Notes: a model not told the origin generated them from the sequence alone. Counted from the stretch's first letter, positions 1 through 5,836 are shown. The stretch: 5,974 bases of DNA from Burkholderiaceae bacterium (GCA_025458735.1 JALORV010000062.1:1-5974), one strand, 5' to 3'. Made by a program: numbers and translations.

Positions 1-21
1 TTCAGTTCCTGCTGTGTCTTC
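1..21 (+). repeat. 21-bp exact direct repeat, copy 1
   Basis: These bases are identical to 2973-2993. In both places, read on the minus strand, they form codons for KTQQEL next to an ATG. Copy 1 has an extra Ala codon between the ATG and the Lys codon. The match may continue beyond the left edge. Confidence 0.9.
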
Positions 22-26
22 GCCAT
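1..26 (-). CDS. Start of a gene leaving the left edge, likely paralogue of the membrane protein at 2528-2995
   Basis: The ATG lies at 26-24 and the visible peptide is MAKTQQEL followed by the first two bases of a probable Lys codon. Bases 1-21 are identical to 2973-2993, which encode the beginning (MKTQQELK) of the four-helix membrane protein in the same orientation. A 21-base identity in a 6 kb window is far beyond chance, and it starts at the start codon in both places, so this is most likely a paralogous gene. Upstream there is a GGAG only two bases from the ATG, which is poor spacing. Function and full length cannot be seen. Confidence 0.55.
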
Positions 27-308
27 GGCTCCGCGGGCTGAATTCGATCGGACCTGCGCGATGTTACCGGTCGGTCGCGCGACGTCTCCCGTCAGCCGAA
101 CCGGACGCGAACCGCCACCGATCTGTTGCGGAGCGTCGTTGCGTTCACGGGCGTGACTGCGCAGGCCGTGCCCGCCAAGGGCGGCGGCGGGCGGCCGGCG
201 CGTTCGCCTTGCAGGGTCAGCACAGCAACCCCCGATCCCCATCCTTCACGTCGGGCCGGGTCGCTCAGGACGTGACGGGTTGCAGCCGCCCGCGCGTTGC
301 GGCACCGG
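27..308. other. Stretch without a recognisable gene
   Basis: No convincing coding region is seen on either strand. The plus-strand frame that stays open here is arginine-rich and low-complexity and looks like a GC-driven shadow upstream of the gene at 425. The stretch contains a G-rich patch and a possible 7-bp hairpin (GCCCGCC at 170-176 with GGCGGGC at 186-192) that is not followed by a T-run. It should hold the promoters of the leftward gene at 26 and the rightward genes at 309/425. I see no clear -35/-10 pair. Confidence 0.4.
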
Positions 309-428
309 ATGCACGATCCCTCACTGCGCCGACGAGCCGGCGCGCGGCTCGCATTGACCGTCGCGGTGTATGTGGCCTATGGTGCCGAGACCGTCAACCG
401 GGCGCACGCTCGAGAGGAGCTGCCATGA
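309..428 (+). CDS. Possible 39-residue single-span membrane peptide
   Basis: This short ORF begins MHDPSLRRRAGARLALTV and ends REELP. Four arginines near the N-terminus precede a hydrophobic stretch (about residues 14-25, LALTVAVYVAYG), the pattern of a small inner-membrane peptide with its N-terminus inside. Its TGA overlaps the ATG of the next gene as ATGA (425-428), the geometry of translational coupling, and the SD GAGAGGAG of the next gene lies inside it. Against it: no clear ribosome binding site precedes 309, and an in-frame stop at 273-275 rules out a long extension. I do not recognise the sequence. It could equally be untranslated leader. Confidence 0.33.
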   Translation: MHDPSLRRRAGARLALTVAVYVAYGAETVNRAHAREELP

Positions 429-901
429 AGATCATGAACATTGCGCGCGTCGTGCTGGTGGCGGCGATCGCCGTTCTGGGCGCGGCTCCGGCATGGGCGC
501 AGGCGAAGGACCCTGCGCTCGAGAAACTGGTCGCCAACTGGACGGCTGCCTTCGACAAGGGCGACGCGAAGGCGCTGGCCGGCTTCTACACCGAGAACGC
601 GGTGCGGTCCACTCGGGAGGCCGGCACGGTGATCGGCCGCACGGCCATCGAGAAGGAGTTCACCGCCAACTTCGCGGGTCCGTGGAAGGGCGCAAGGATC
701 GCGATCACCGTCGGCAAGACGTACCCCGCAGGCGCCGGCGTCGCGGTGTCCGAGGGCACGTGGGAGGTCACGGCGACCGGCCCCGACGGCAAGCCAATGC
801 CGCTGAAGGGCACTTACGTCAACACCATCGTCAAGAAGGCCGGCGCCTGGGTGATCGCGAGCAACGCCACCGTGCCGTCCGCGTCCGCCCCCGCGAAGTA
901 G
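425..901 (+). CDS. Exported NTF2/SnoaL-like protein (DUF4440, SgcJ/EcaC type)
   Basis: The protein has 158 residues. Residues 1-25 form a Sec signal peptide: Lys and Arg in the n-region, a hydrophobic core VVLVAAIAVLGA, and an AWA cleavage site before Gln26. The mature part is one cone-shaped NTF2-like domain. Its helical opening ALEKLVANWTAAFDKGDAKA is followed by LAGFYTENAV, the GRTAIEKEF helix, and a C-terminal sheet with GTYVNTIVKKAGAWVIAS. This order is typical of the DUF4440/SgcJ-EcaC group. Members are small alpha+beta barrels with a pocket; many have no assigned reaction, and the periplasmic substrate is unknown. The start at 425 is supported by GAGAGGAG ending six bases upstream and by the signal peptide, which an upstream extension would destroy. 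Confidence 0.88.
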   Translation: MKIMNIARVVLVAAIAVLGAAPAWAQAKDPALEKLVANWTAAFDKGDAKALAGFYTENAVRSTREAGTVIGRTAIEKEFTANFAGPWKGARIAITVGKTYPAGAGVAVSEGTWEVTATGPDGKPMPLKGTYVNTIVKKAGAWVIASNATVPSASAPAK

Positions 902-1102
902 CCTCGCGCGCAAACGGCGGGACGCCCCGGGCCGCGCGGATCGACCCCGGCGCCGATCGAACGACGTCGGCCGCGCCCCGGCGAAGCGGGCCGGCATCCT
1001 GCGTGGCAGCGACCGGCCGAGCAGCGGAAGCTGCGAACTCTTGCATCGGTACGGCAGGACGCGAGCAGGTCATGACTATCCTTTGTGGCCGCACCGCGCA
1101 CC

Positions 1103-1684
1103 ATGCATGACCGCGCTTCTCGCTCTCTTCTCCGGCCGTTCGGTCCACAGGCGCAGGCGCTGCGCGTCGCGCCGGCCCCTGCGGCCGTCGTGCTGGCCGT
1201 GGCCCTGTCATTCGCGGCCGGCATGCCGGCGCTGGCGCAAGGGCTGCCGGCGGGCGACCGGATACGGATCGCCTATGCGCCGAAGGCAATTCACTTCAGG
1301 CACGACGACAACCACGTCGACTGGAACCACATCGTCGCTGTGGAGTGGCTGACGCCGCGCCACAAGCTCTGGGGCGCCGACCGGAGCTTGCTCGGCCTGT
1401 CGCTGTTCGACAACTCCTATGGCCAGTTCTCGCAGTCGGTGTACGGCGGCCTCGAGTGGGACTGGACCCGCGCCGGTGGCGGCGATGTCTTCCTGGCCGT
1501 CAGCGCCGGCCTGGTCCATGGCTACAAGGAGCCCTACGAGGACAAGCTGCCACTGAACAGTGCCTTGGGCGTCGGGCTGATACTGGTTCCGTCGATCGGC
1601 TGGCAACGCGAACGTCTGGGGTTGGCGGCGAGCCTGGCCGGCAGCACCATCACGCTGCGCATCAGCTACAGCTTCGGCCCCTGA
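1103..1684 (+). CDS. Predicted small outer-membrane beta-barrel protein
   Basis: The protein has 193 residues. An arginine-containing n-region is followed by a hydrophobic core (about residues 25-41) and an ALA|Q signal peptidase site after residue 45. The mature part, about 148 residues, has alternating aromatic strands: IRIAYAPKAIHF, IVAVEW, SLLGLSLFDNSYGQ, QSVYGGLEWDW, VFLAVSAGLVHGY and the closing ITLRISYSFGP, close to the C-terminal aromatic signature of outer-membrane barrels. The HFRHDDNHVDWNH loop and DNSYGQ motif resemble a proteobacterial family whose members I recall being labelled, probably by error propagation, as 'sn-glycerol-3-phosphate transporter'; the PagP/PagL size class is another possibility. 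An in-frame GTG at 1085 is an alternative start; neither start has a good SD. It ends 23 bp from the convergent SOUL gene. Confidence 0.72.
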   Translation: MHDRASRSLLRPFGPQAQALRVAPAPAAVVLAVALSFAAGMPALAQGLPAGDRIRIAYAPKAIHFRHDDNHVDWNHIVAVEWLTPRHKLWGADRSLLGLSLFDNSYGQFSQSVYGGLEWDWTRAGGGDVFLAVSAGLVHGYKEPYEDKLPLNSALGVGLILVPSIGWQRERLGLAASLAGSTITLRISYSFGP

Positions 1685-1707
1685 CGGCGGGCTCCGGTGC
1701 CGGCTGC

Positions 1708-2355
1708 TCAGATCAGCTTGAGCCAGATCTCGTTGCGTCGCATGAACCAGGGCACGAACGGCGCGTTGTAGCGGGAGTAGACCGGGCTACCCGTCGTACG
1801 CAGCCCTGCCGCCTCGACCCCGCGCTCCAGCTTCTGCAGGTGTTCGTTGTAGTTGCGCTCGGACCAAGTGCCCGAGTAACGGATGACAGCGAAGCGGCCA
1901 CCCGCGACTTCCTTGAGTTCGACCTGCGGGTCCAGGGGTTCGGGCAAGGTCTCGAGCGTGTACTCGCTGGGCATCATGAACTGCACAACATACCCGCCGT
2001 GGGCAACGGCCTGGGTCACTGGCGCGGTCATCTCGATCCTGGCGGGAGCGGGCGCCTGCGCAACCGGCGCGGTCATCGAGATCTTCCGTTCTCCCTTGTT
2101 CTTTCCAAAGATGTAACCCGCCAGGATTCGGAAGCCTTGATTGCCTGCCTCCCCGGCCGGGCCAGGGACAAGGACCTCGGCAACGACGTACGGTGCGTAC
2201 TCGCGGATCTCGAAACCGTCGTACTGGCGCACCACGGTGTACTTGGGCTCTTCGATTGCGCTGGCCATAGGAGACAACAGGCCCAGGACAAGGGCTGCGG
2301 CAACTGCGGCAAGACACCTAATGCAGTCCAGCCGGTACTTCAAGGATCCACTCAT
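1708..2355 (-). CDS. SOUL/HBP family heme-binding protein, exported
   Basis: The protein has 215 residues. Residues 1-33 form a signal peptide (core LAAVAAALVLGLLSP, cleavage ASA|IEE). The mature part is one SOUL domain with the family landmarks in order: YTVVRQYDGFEIREYAPYVVAEV (40-61), GNQGFRILAGYIFG (71-84), two MTAPV motifs (94-98 and 109-113), FMMPSEYTLETLPEP (126-140), IRYSGTWSERNY (158-169) and the C-terminal SRYNAPFVPWFMRRNEIW. SOUL proteins bind heme or porphyrin; the bacterial role is not settled, and the signal peptide implies the periplasm. The start is the only one that gives a complete signal peptide, but no clear SD precedes it. It lies 172 bp downstream of the membrane-protein gene on the same strand, so an operon is possible but loose. 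Confidence 0.93.
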   Translation of the reverse strand: MSGSLKYRLDCIRCLAAVAAALVLGLLSPMASAIEEPKYTVVRQYDGFEIREYAPYVVAEVLVPGPAGEAGNQGFRILAGYIFGKNKGERKISMTAPVAQAPAPARIEMTAPVTQAVAHGGYVVQFMMPSEYTLETLPEPLDPQVELKEVAGGRFAVIRYSGTWSERNYNEHLQKLERGVEAAGLRTTGSPVYSRYNAPFVPWFMRRNEIWLKLI

Positions 2356-2486
2356 CGCGCAGGCAGTCTACGGCCCTCAGCCCACGCCCAGTGCCGGGAG
2401 AGCACGATGCTGCCGGTTGAAGGAGCAACACAGCCAGGCGCCGGGCCCGGCCGCGAGCGGGCACTGAGGCGATCCGGCTGGCTTCG

Positions 2487-2501
2487 GAACGGCTGCCGTT
2501 C
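2487..2501. other. 15-bp perfect palindrome downstream of the membrane-protein gene
   Basis: GAACGGC at 2487-2493 is the reverse complement of GCCGTTC at 2495-2501, with one base between. As RNA it would fold as a 5-bp stem with a 5-base loop. It lies 27-41 bp past the minus-strand stop at 2528. No T-run follows, so it is not a canonical intrinsic terminator. It may be a 3' stabilising hairpin or a protein-binding dyad. Confidence 0.3.
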
Positions 2502-2527
2502 GACGCAGTCGCCGCTCGGGACTCGCG

Positions 2528-2995
2528 TCAGCGGAGCACGCCGCGCAGGGTCATCAACCGAGAGTACCAACTGAAGAAAGCCAGCAGCCCCGCGATGACG
2601 GCGCTCGTGATCGCCATCTGCGGGCCCATCACGGCGCCGCCGTTCGTGAGGACGTAGGTGTAGAGGAGGCTGACGACGAACGCCGCCAGCGACAGGATGA
2701 AGACGGGCAACGCCTGCTTCCTGCGCAGAAGCAAGAGGATCGAAGCCAGGATGGCCGCAAAGACCCCGACCGCCCAGACGGCCGTCATCCAGCCCGGCAT
2801 CTGCTGATAGTGGGCGATCTGATCCGCCGTCATGCCCACACTGGCCTGGTACCTGGCGCCCTGCGCCATGCTCATCACGAAGTCGAACACCCCGATGGAG
2901 TTGAACAGCAACGCGACCAAGCCAACCAGCCAGACGTGCCAAGGTGTCTTCGCCACCGCGGCGACCTCACGCTTCAGTTCCTGCTGTGTCTTCAT
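2528..2995 (-). CDS. Four-helix inner-membrane protein of unknown function
   Basis: The protein has 155 residues. A short charged cytoplasmic N-terminus (KTQQELKREVAAVAKTP) is followed by four predicted membrane spans at about 20-42, 69-90, 95-115 and 126-146, with a polar loop at 43-68. The PWHVWLVG...NSIGVFDFVMS opening, the MPGWMTAVWAVGVF segment and the RGVLR end match a proteobacterial family I recall, some members of which carry the unsupported label 'sugar transporter'. No catalytic motif is seen. The start at 2995 is supported by GGAGG ten bases upstream; a longer ORF exists but enters non-homologous sequence. A probable paralogue starts at position 26. Confidence 0.82.
   Translation of the reverse strand: MKTQQELKREVAAVAKTPWHVWLVGLVALLFNSIGVFDFVMSMAQGARYQASVGMTADQIAHYQQMPGWMTAVWAVGVFAAILASILLLLRRKQALPVFILSLAAFVVSLLYTYVLTNGGAVMGPQMAITSAVIAGLLAFFSWYSRLMTLRGVLR
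2973..2993 (+). repeat. 21-bp exact direct repeat, copy 2
   Basis: This copy is identical to window bases 1-21. It covers codons 2-7 and the adjoining bases at the start of the four-helix membrane protein gene, which suggests that the left-edge gene is a paralogue. Confidence 0.9.
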
Positions 2996-3140
2996 CGCCG
3001 CTTCGCCTCCGCAGTGCTCCGGTACGCTCTGGCGCGGGCCTTCGACCCCTTGCCGGCGCTTCGCCCCTCTGCAAAGCGGACGCGCTGGCCGTCCCCCCAA
3101 AACAAAGCCGCGACGCTCCAAAATATACGTGTCTTCGCAG
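2996..3140 (-). promoter_or_regulatory. Upstream region of the membrane-protein gene, with an AT-rich patch
   Basis: This 145 bp stretch lies between the truncated methyltransferase and the membrane-protein start. It holds the SD GGAGG at 3006-3010 (minus strand) and a locally AT-rich patch around 3108-3130 (minus-strand TATATTTTGG). That is the most promoter-like composition nearby, but no -35/-10 pair with 16-18 bp spacing could be drawn confidently. The remainder shows no coding signal that I can recognise. Confidence 0.3.
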
Positions 3141-3299
3141 GTCAAAGGGCGGGGGCCCGGGTATGTGCTTCAGCAGCGCCGCGATGTTCTGGCTGACGTC
3201 GTGGTCGCGCGTGCCTGCCCAGTAGCTCCAGGCGTGCTGCTCGTAGTGCGCCAGGGTGCGGGCGGCGATGTGCTGCAGCTCTTCGGGACTCAGTGGCAT
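3141..3299 (-). pseudogene. 5' fragment of a class I SAM-dependent methyltransferase
   Basis: From an ATG at 3299 the frame reads MPLSPEELQHIAARTLAHYE, then QHAWSYWAGTRDHDVSQNIA, then ALLKHIPGPPPF. This is the N-terminal helix region of a methyltransferase family in which GTRDHDVSQNIAALL...HI.G.PPF is followed directly by the motif I strand ILDFGCGPGRDL. Here that strand, the SAM-binding glycine loop and all the rest are missing. After codon 53 or so the frame continues as unrelated arginine-rich sequence to 2967. The fragment therefore cannot bind SAM or be active. No SD precedes the ATG; a hairpin abuts it. The loss of the 3' part suggests a deletion, and the remaining frame is open only by virtue of high GC. 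Confidence 0.7.
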
Positions 3300-3319
3300 G
3301 CCGCATCACTGCATGCGGC
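3300..3319 (-). other. 7-bp perfect hairpin abutting the methyltransferase start codon
   Basis: GCCGCAT at 3300-3306 is the reverse complement of ATGCGGC at 3313-3319, with a six-base loop. On the minus strand the hairpin ends directly at the ATG of the methyltransferase fragment, in the place where an SD would be expected. It could be a remnant of a deletion joint or a small regulatory structure. No T-run follows it. Confidence 0.35.
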
Positions 3320-3348
3320 GCCGTCCTGATCCGGACCACCGGCCGCGA

Positions 3349-3507
3349 CGCGGCGCGCCCGTGCAGTGTGTGCGGCGCAGCGGGGTCTTCCCACACCACG
3401 TCGGTGCAGCAGAGTGCAGCGACGGCATGCGCATCATGCGCGTTCGCCGCGCCATGCAGACGCTCGAGAAACCTGCGCGCGAACGGCGCATCGACGACCT
3501 GTGGCAT
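3349..3507 (-). pseudogene. 5' fragment of a SnoaL/NTF2-like protein gene
   Basis: The ATG at 3507 has a strong SD, AGGAG six bases upstream. The frame begins MPQVVDAPFARRFLERLHGA, continues ANAHDAHAVAALCCTDVVWE and DPAAPHTLHGRAA, then loses all similarity. FA..FL......N.HD...V.ALC..DVVWEDP.A...L.GR.A is the classic N-terminal third of SnoaL-like polyketide-cyclase/ketosteroid-isomerase fold proteins, normally about 120-150 residues with a following sheet that builds the pocket. The methyltransferase start comes only about 50 bp later, so the remaining two thirds are absent. The frame stays open to 3142 through unrelated Arg-rich sequence, so a 122-residue hybrid peptide could be translated but should not fold as the family does. 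It has no signal peptide, unlike the intact protein at 425-901. Confidence 0.68.
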
Positions 3508-3669
3508 GGCGTGCTCCTGTCCATCATGGCTACAGCAAGGCACGGCCAAGGCGGCTGGTCCGGAGGAGGCAAGCTCACCCCGACCGTCTCTTGCGGAACC
3601 GTCGGCCTCGAGAGAGGCAGCCGGCGCTTGCGGCACCTGGTGGACCATCAACCTGCGGCCCTTGTCCAT

Positions 3670-4578
3670 CTAGCGCGCGCCCGCCAGCGGCGGCGGCAGT
3701 CCGCCGCGCGTGGCGAGCAGTTCGCGCACCAGCGGATTCGGAAAGCGCCGGCTCGGCGAGATCGCGAAGAAGCTCTCCGTGATCTGCGGAATCCGGCAGC
3801 GCTCGACCAGCAGCTTGGCGCGCAGCTCGTCGCGCACCACCACCGGCGGCACCAGTGTCAGTGCGTCGGACTCGCGGGCGATCAGTCGCAGCATCGCCAT
3901 GTCGTCGACCTCGGCGACGATCGTCGGGCGGATGCCCGCTTCGTCCATCAGCAGGTCGAACGAAGCGCGCAGGCTGTTCGCGGCTCCGGGCAGTACCAGC
4001 GGCGCATCGCGCAGGTCCTCCGGGAAGCGGAAGCGCCTGCGCGATGCCTGCGGCTTGCCGACCAGGCTGACCGGCTGCTGCGCGATCAGATGGCTGTGCC
4101 AGGGTCGGCCGGCGTCGCGCGGCACGGCGACGTTCGAAAGCACCAGATCCAGCGTGTGCGCACCGAGCTGCGCCAGCAGTTCGCGCAGCGAGCCCGAGTG
4201 CAGCACCAACTCGATATCGGGGCGGCCAATCAGCGGCCGCAGCAGCGCGAACTGGAAGTTGCGCGACAGCGTGGCGACGGCGCCGATCCGCAGCGGCTGC
4301 CGGTCGGCGCCGCCGCATCCCTGTAGCAGCGCGACCAGTTCGTCGCCGGCGCGAAAGATCGTGTCGGCGTAGTCGAGCGCGATGCGGCCGGCCTCGGTCA
4401 GGGCCAGGCGCCTGCCGCTGCGCTCGAAGAGTTTCTGCCCCAGACGTTCCTCGAGCTGTCGCAACTGGACTGACAGGGCCGACTGCGAAACGTGCAGCCG
4501 CTGGGCGGCGCGCGTCAGGTTGCGCTCGTGCGCGATGGCCCAGAAGTAGCGTAGGTGGTGGTAGTTCAGTGCCGGCAT
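3670..4578 (-). CDS. LysR-type transcriptional regulator, NhaR-like
   Basis: The protein has 302 residues, the normal LTTR length. Residues 1-60 hold the winged helix-turn-helix (NYHHLRYFWAIAHERNLTRA, QRLHVSQSALSVQLRQLEER, LGQKLFERSGRRLALTEAG). A linker helix follows, then the two-lobed effector-binding domain from about residue 95. The N-Y-x-H-L-x-Y-F-W opening, the LVLHSGSLRELLAQLGAH-TLDLVLSN block and EVDDMAMLRLIARESDALTL match the NhaR branch, whose E. coli member activates a Na+/H+ antiporter gene in response to sodium. The GGA nine bases upstream and the conserved N-terminus fix the start at 4578. It is divergent from the sodium-dependent bicarbonate transporter gene, the usual layout for an LTTR and its target; autoregulation is also usual. 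The effector is unknown. Confidence 0.93.
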   Translation of the reverse strand: MPALNYHHLRYFWAIAHERNLTRAAQRLHVSQSALSVQLRQLEERLGQKLFERSGRRLALTEAGRIALDYADTIFRAGDELVALLQGCGGADRQPLRIGAVATLSRNFQFALLRPLIGRPDIELVLHSGSLRELLAQLGAHTLDLVLSNVAVPRDAGRPWHSHLIAQQPVSLVGKPQASRRRFRFPEDLRDAPLVLPGAANSLRASFDLLMDEAGIRPTIVAEVDDMAMLRLIARESDALTLVPPVVVRDELRAKLLVERCRIPQITESFFAISPSRRFPNPLVRELLATRGGLPPPLAGAR

Positions 4579-4718
4579 GTCGATGTTCCAGAAAAGCGAA
4601 CGATAAGCCAGGATAGATGAATTGGATTCGCAACCCGAGCGTGCCTAGCATCGCCGCTGCTCGAAGCATCCGATCCACCCGTGGCCGCGACCGGCCGCGC
4701 CAGCCTGCGGAAGTCCCC
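4579..4718. promoter_or_regulatory. Divergent promoter/operator region between the LysR regulator and sbtA
   Basis: This 140 bp region must carry both promoters and is the likely LTTR binding site. The part nearest the regulator (4579-4630) is clearly richer in A+T than the surrounding genes. It contains two GATA-type hexamers (GATAAG and GATAGA, 4602-4618) and the small dyad GAAT-TGG-ATTC at 4619-4629. I could not assign a definite T-N11-A operator or -35/-10 pairs. An ATG at 4617 would add 34 residues to the transporter, but the added peptide is polar and arginine-rich and is unlike the family. Confidence 0.5.
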
Positions 4719-5771
4719 ATGCCCGGTACCGACCTTCTCCTCGCCAACCTGCTGCAGCCGATCGTGCTGGCCTTTGTCCTCGGGGCGATCGCCGGATTCG
4801 TCAAGAGCGAGCTCGAACTGCCCGAAGCGGTGATCAAGCTGCTGGCGATCTACCTGCTGTTCTCGCTCGGCATCACCGGCGGCCGCGAGCTAGCCAAGGC
4901 CGAGATCGGCGAAGTCCTGCCGCTGCTCGGTGCCACGCTGCTGATGACCTTCGCGATCCCGAGCGTCGCCTACCTGGTGACGCGCCGGCTCGGCGGCTTC
5001 GACATCTCGAACGCCGCGGCCATCGCCGCGCACTACGGGTCGGTCTCCACTGCCACCTTCTTCGCGTCGGTCGCCTTCGCCAAGGCGATGGGCACGCCGA
5101 GCGAGGGCTACATGGCGGCGATGGTGGCGCTGATGGAGTTCGGCGTCATCTACTCGCTGGTGATCGCGCGCATCGCGATGGGCCGGGGCTCGCCGGGCGC
5201 CGGCGGCGGCGTGCGGTTCGGAGAACTGTTCACGAGTGTGATCCGCGGCCGCGGCATCCTGTTGCTGCTCGGCGGCATGGTGATCGGCGGCTTGGCCACC
5301 GACGGCCAGTGGCAGCAGATCCAGCCGTTCTACGAGGGACTGTTCCGCGGGATGCTGATGCTGTTCCTGCTCGAGATGGGCATCACGGCTGCGCGGCAGG
5401 CCGGCGCGTTCCGGCAGGTGGGCGTGTTCATGGCCGGCTTCGGAGTGCTGATGCCGGTGTTCAACGGCCTGGCTGGGGTCACGCTCGGCACCTGGGCCGG
5501 CCTCGGCGTCGGCGGGGCGTTCGTGTTCGGCGCGATCTGCGCCAGCGCTTCGTTCATCGACGCGCCGGCGGCCTGCCGGGCCTCGCTGCCCGAGGCCAAC
5601 CCCGGCGTCTACCTCACATCGTCGCTGGCCGTGACGCTCCCGTTCAACCTGCTGCTCGGCCTGCCACAAGTACGCAGCCTGGCTGCAGGCCTGAGCGTCC
5701 AAGAAAGGGCGAAAGGAGGCGAACAGGGAGGCGAAAGGTGGCCCCCGTGGTCGATTTCCTTTCCGAAGTGA
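4719..5771 (+). CDS. sbtA: Sodium-dependent bicarbonate transporter, SbtA family, with probable 3' frameshift
   Basis: As written the protein has 350 residues. About ten hydrophobic segments are visible in two repeats, as in SbtA/DUF897. Family marks include PEAVIKLLAIYLLFSLGITG (35-54), AAHYGSVSTATFF (103-115), YMAAMVALMEFGVIYSLVIA (131-150), LLEMGITAARQAG (217-229) and the signature CASASFIDAPAACRASLPEA (274-293) followed by NPGVYLTSSLAVTLPFNLLLG. SbtA imports HCO3- with Na+ across the inner membrane; the divergent NhaR-like gene is its probable regulator. The start at 4719 fits the family N-terminus (GGAAG five bases upstream). Oddity: after LPQ (317) the frame runs into a basic tail of 33 residues from purine-rich repeats, whereas shifting frame after base 5670 gives YAAWLQA and a TGA at 5692-5694, a natural ending of 324 residues. 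A one-base insertion near 5664-5670 is the likely cause. Confidence 0.93.
   Translation: MPGTDLLLANLLQPIVLAFVLGAIAGFVKSELELPEAVIKLLAIYLLFSLGITGGRELAKAEIGEVLPLLGATLLMTFAIPSVAYLVTRRLGGFDISNAAAIAAHYGSVSTATFFASVAFAKAMGTPSEGYMAAMVALMEFGVIYSLVIARIAMGRGSPGAGGGVRFGELFTSVIRGRGILLLLGGMVIGGLATDGQWQQIQPFYEGLFRGMLMLFLLEMGITAARQAGAFRQVGVFMAGFGVLMPVFNGLAGVTLGTWAGLGVGGAFVFGAICASASFIDAPAACRASLPEANPGVYLTSSLAVTLPFNLLLGLPQVRSLAAGLSVQERAKGGEQGGERWPPWSISFPK
5704..5739 (+). repeat. Purine-rich patch with repeated GGCGAAAGG / AGGCGAA units
   Basis: Just after the restored stop of the transporter gene, GGCGAAAGG occurs twice (about 5708-5716 and 5730-5738), with an AGGCGAAC between. The strand is almost free of pyrimidines over some 36 bases. 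It is translated only if the apparent frameshift in the transporter is real in the cell. It probably represents 3' noncoding DNA; it is not a recognisable terminator. Confidence 0.45.
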
Positions 5772-5810
5772 GCTGGCTGCGGCGCTCCTGGCCGAACCCG
5801 GGTCCTCGTA

Positions 5811-5836
5811 GACCGTTCCAAAGCGGTCAACGACCG
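5811..5836 (+). other. Two mutually exclusive 5-bp stems sharing one arm
   Basis: CGGTC at 5824-5828 can pair either with GACCG at 5811-5815 (eight-base loop) or with GACCG at 5832-5836 (three-base loop). Shared-arm stems occur in attenuators and small leader switches. These are short and could easily be chance in GC-rich DNA. They lie about 45 bp upstream of the possible start at 5880. Confidence 0.25.

Noticed and set aside
14..424. Long N-terminal extension of the NTF2-like protein frame
   Set aside because: The extension is arginine-rich low-complexity sequence, and it would bury a good signal peptide and a strong SD at 410-417. The start at 425 explains everything.
1345..2574. 409-codon plus-strand open frame over the barrel and SOUL genes
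   Set aside because: It runs out of frame through one real gene and antisense to another, with no domain-like sequence. Both real genes have clear family features.
3129..3139. GTGTCTTCGC shared by the methyltransferase break, 14-23 and 2944-2953 as a recombination site
   Set aside because: A ten-base match is expected several times by chance in a window this size, and the other two copies are explained by coding sequence.
3118..3148. Promoter TTTGAC / TATATT on the minus strand
   Set aside because: The spacer is only 12-14 bases, too short for a sigma-70 promoter.
3580..3605. Stem CCGACCGT / ACCGTCGG downstream of the LysR gene as a terminator
   Set aside because: It has an internal mismatch, a ten-base loop and no T-run, so I do not call a terminator.
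3508..3669. In-frame upstream part of the SnoaL-like fragment starting right after the LysR stop (ATG 3669)
   Set aside because: The strong AGGAG before ATG 3507 and the family N-terminus mark the real start. The 54 residues upstream resemble nothing and have no SD of their own.
3575..4837. 420-codon minus-strand open frame overlapping the LysR gene
   Set aside because: It is shifted relative to a clear LysR-type protein and has shadow composition.
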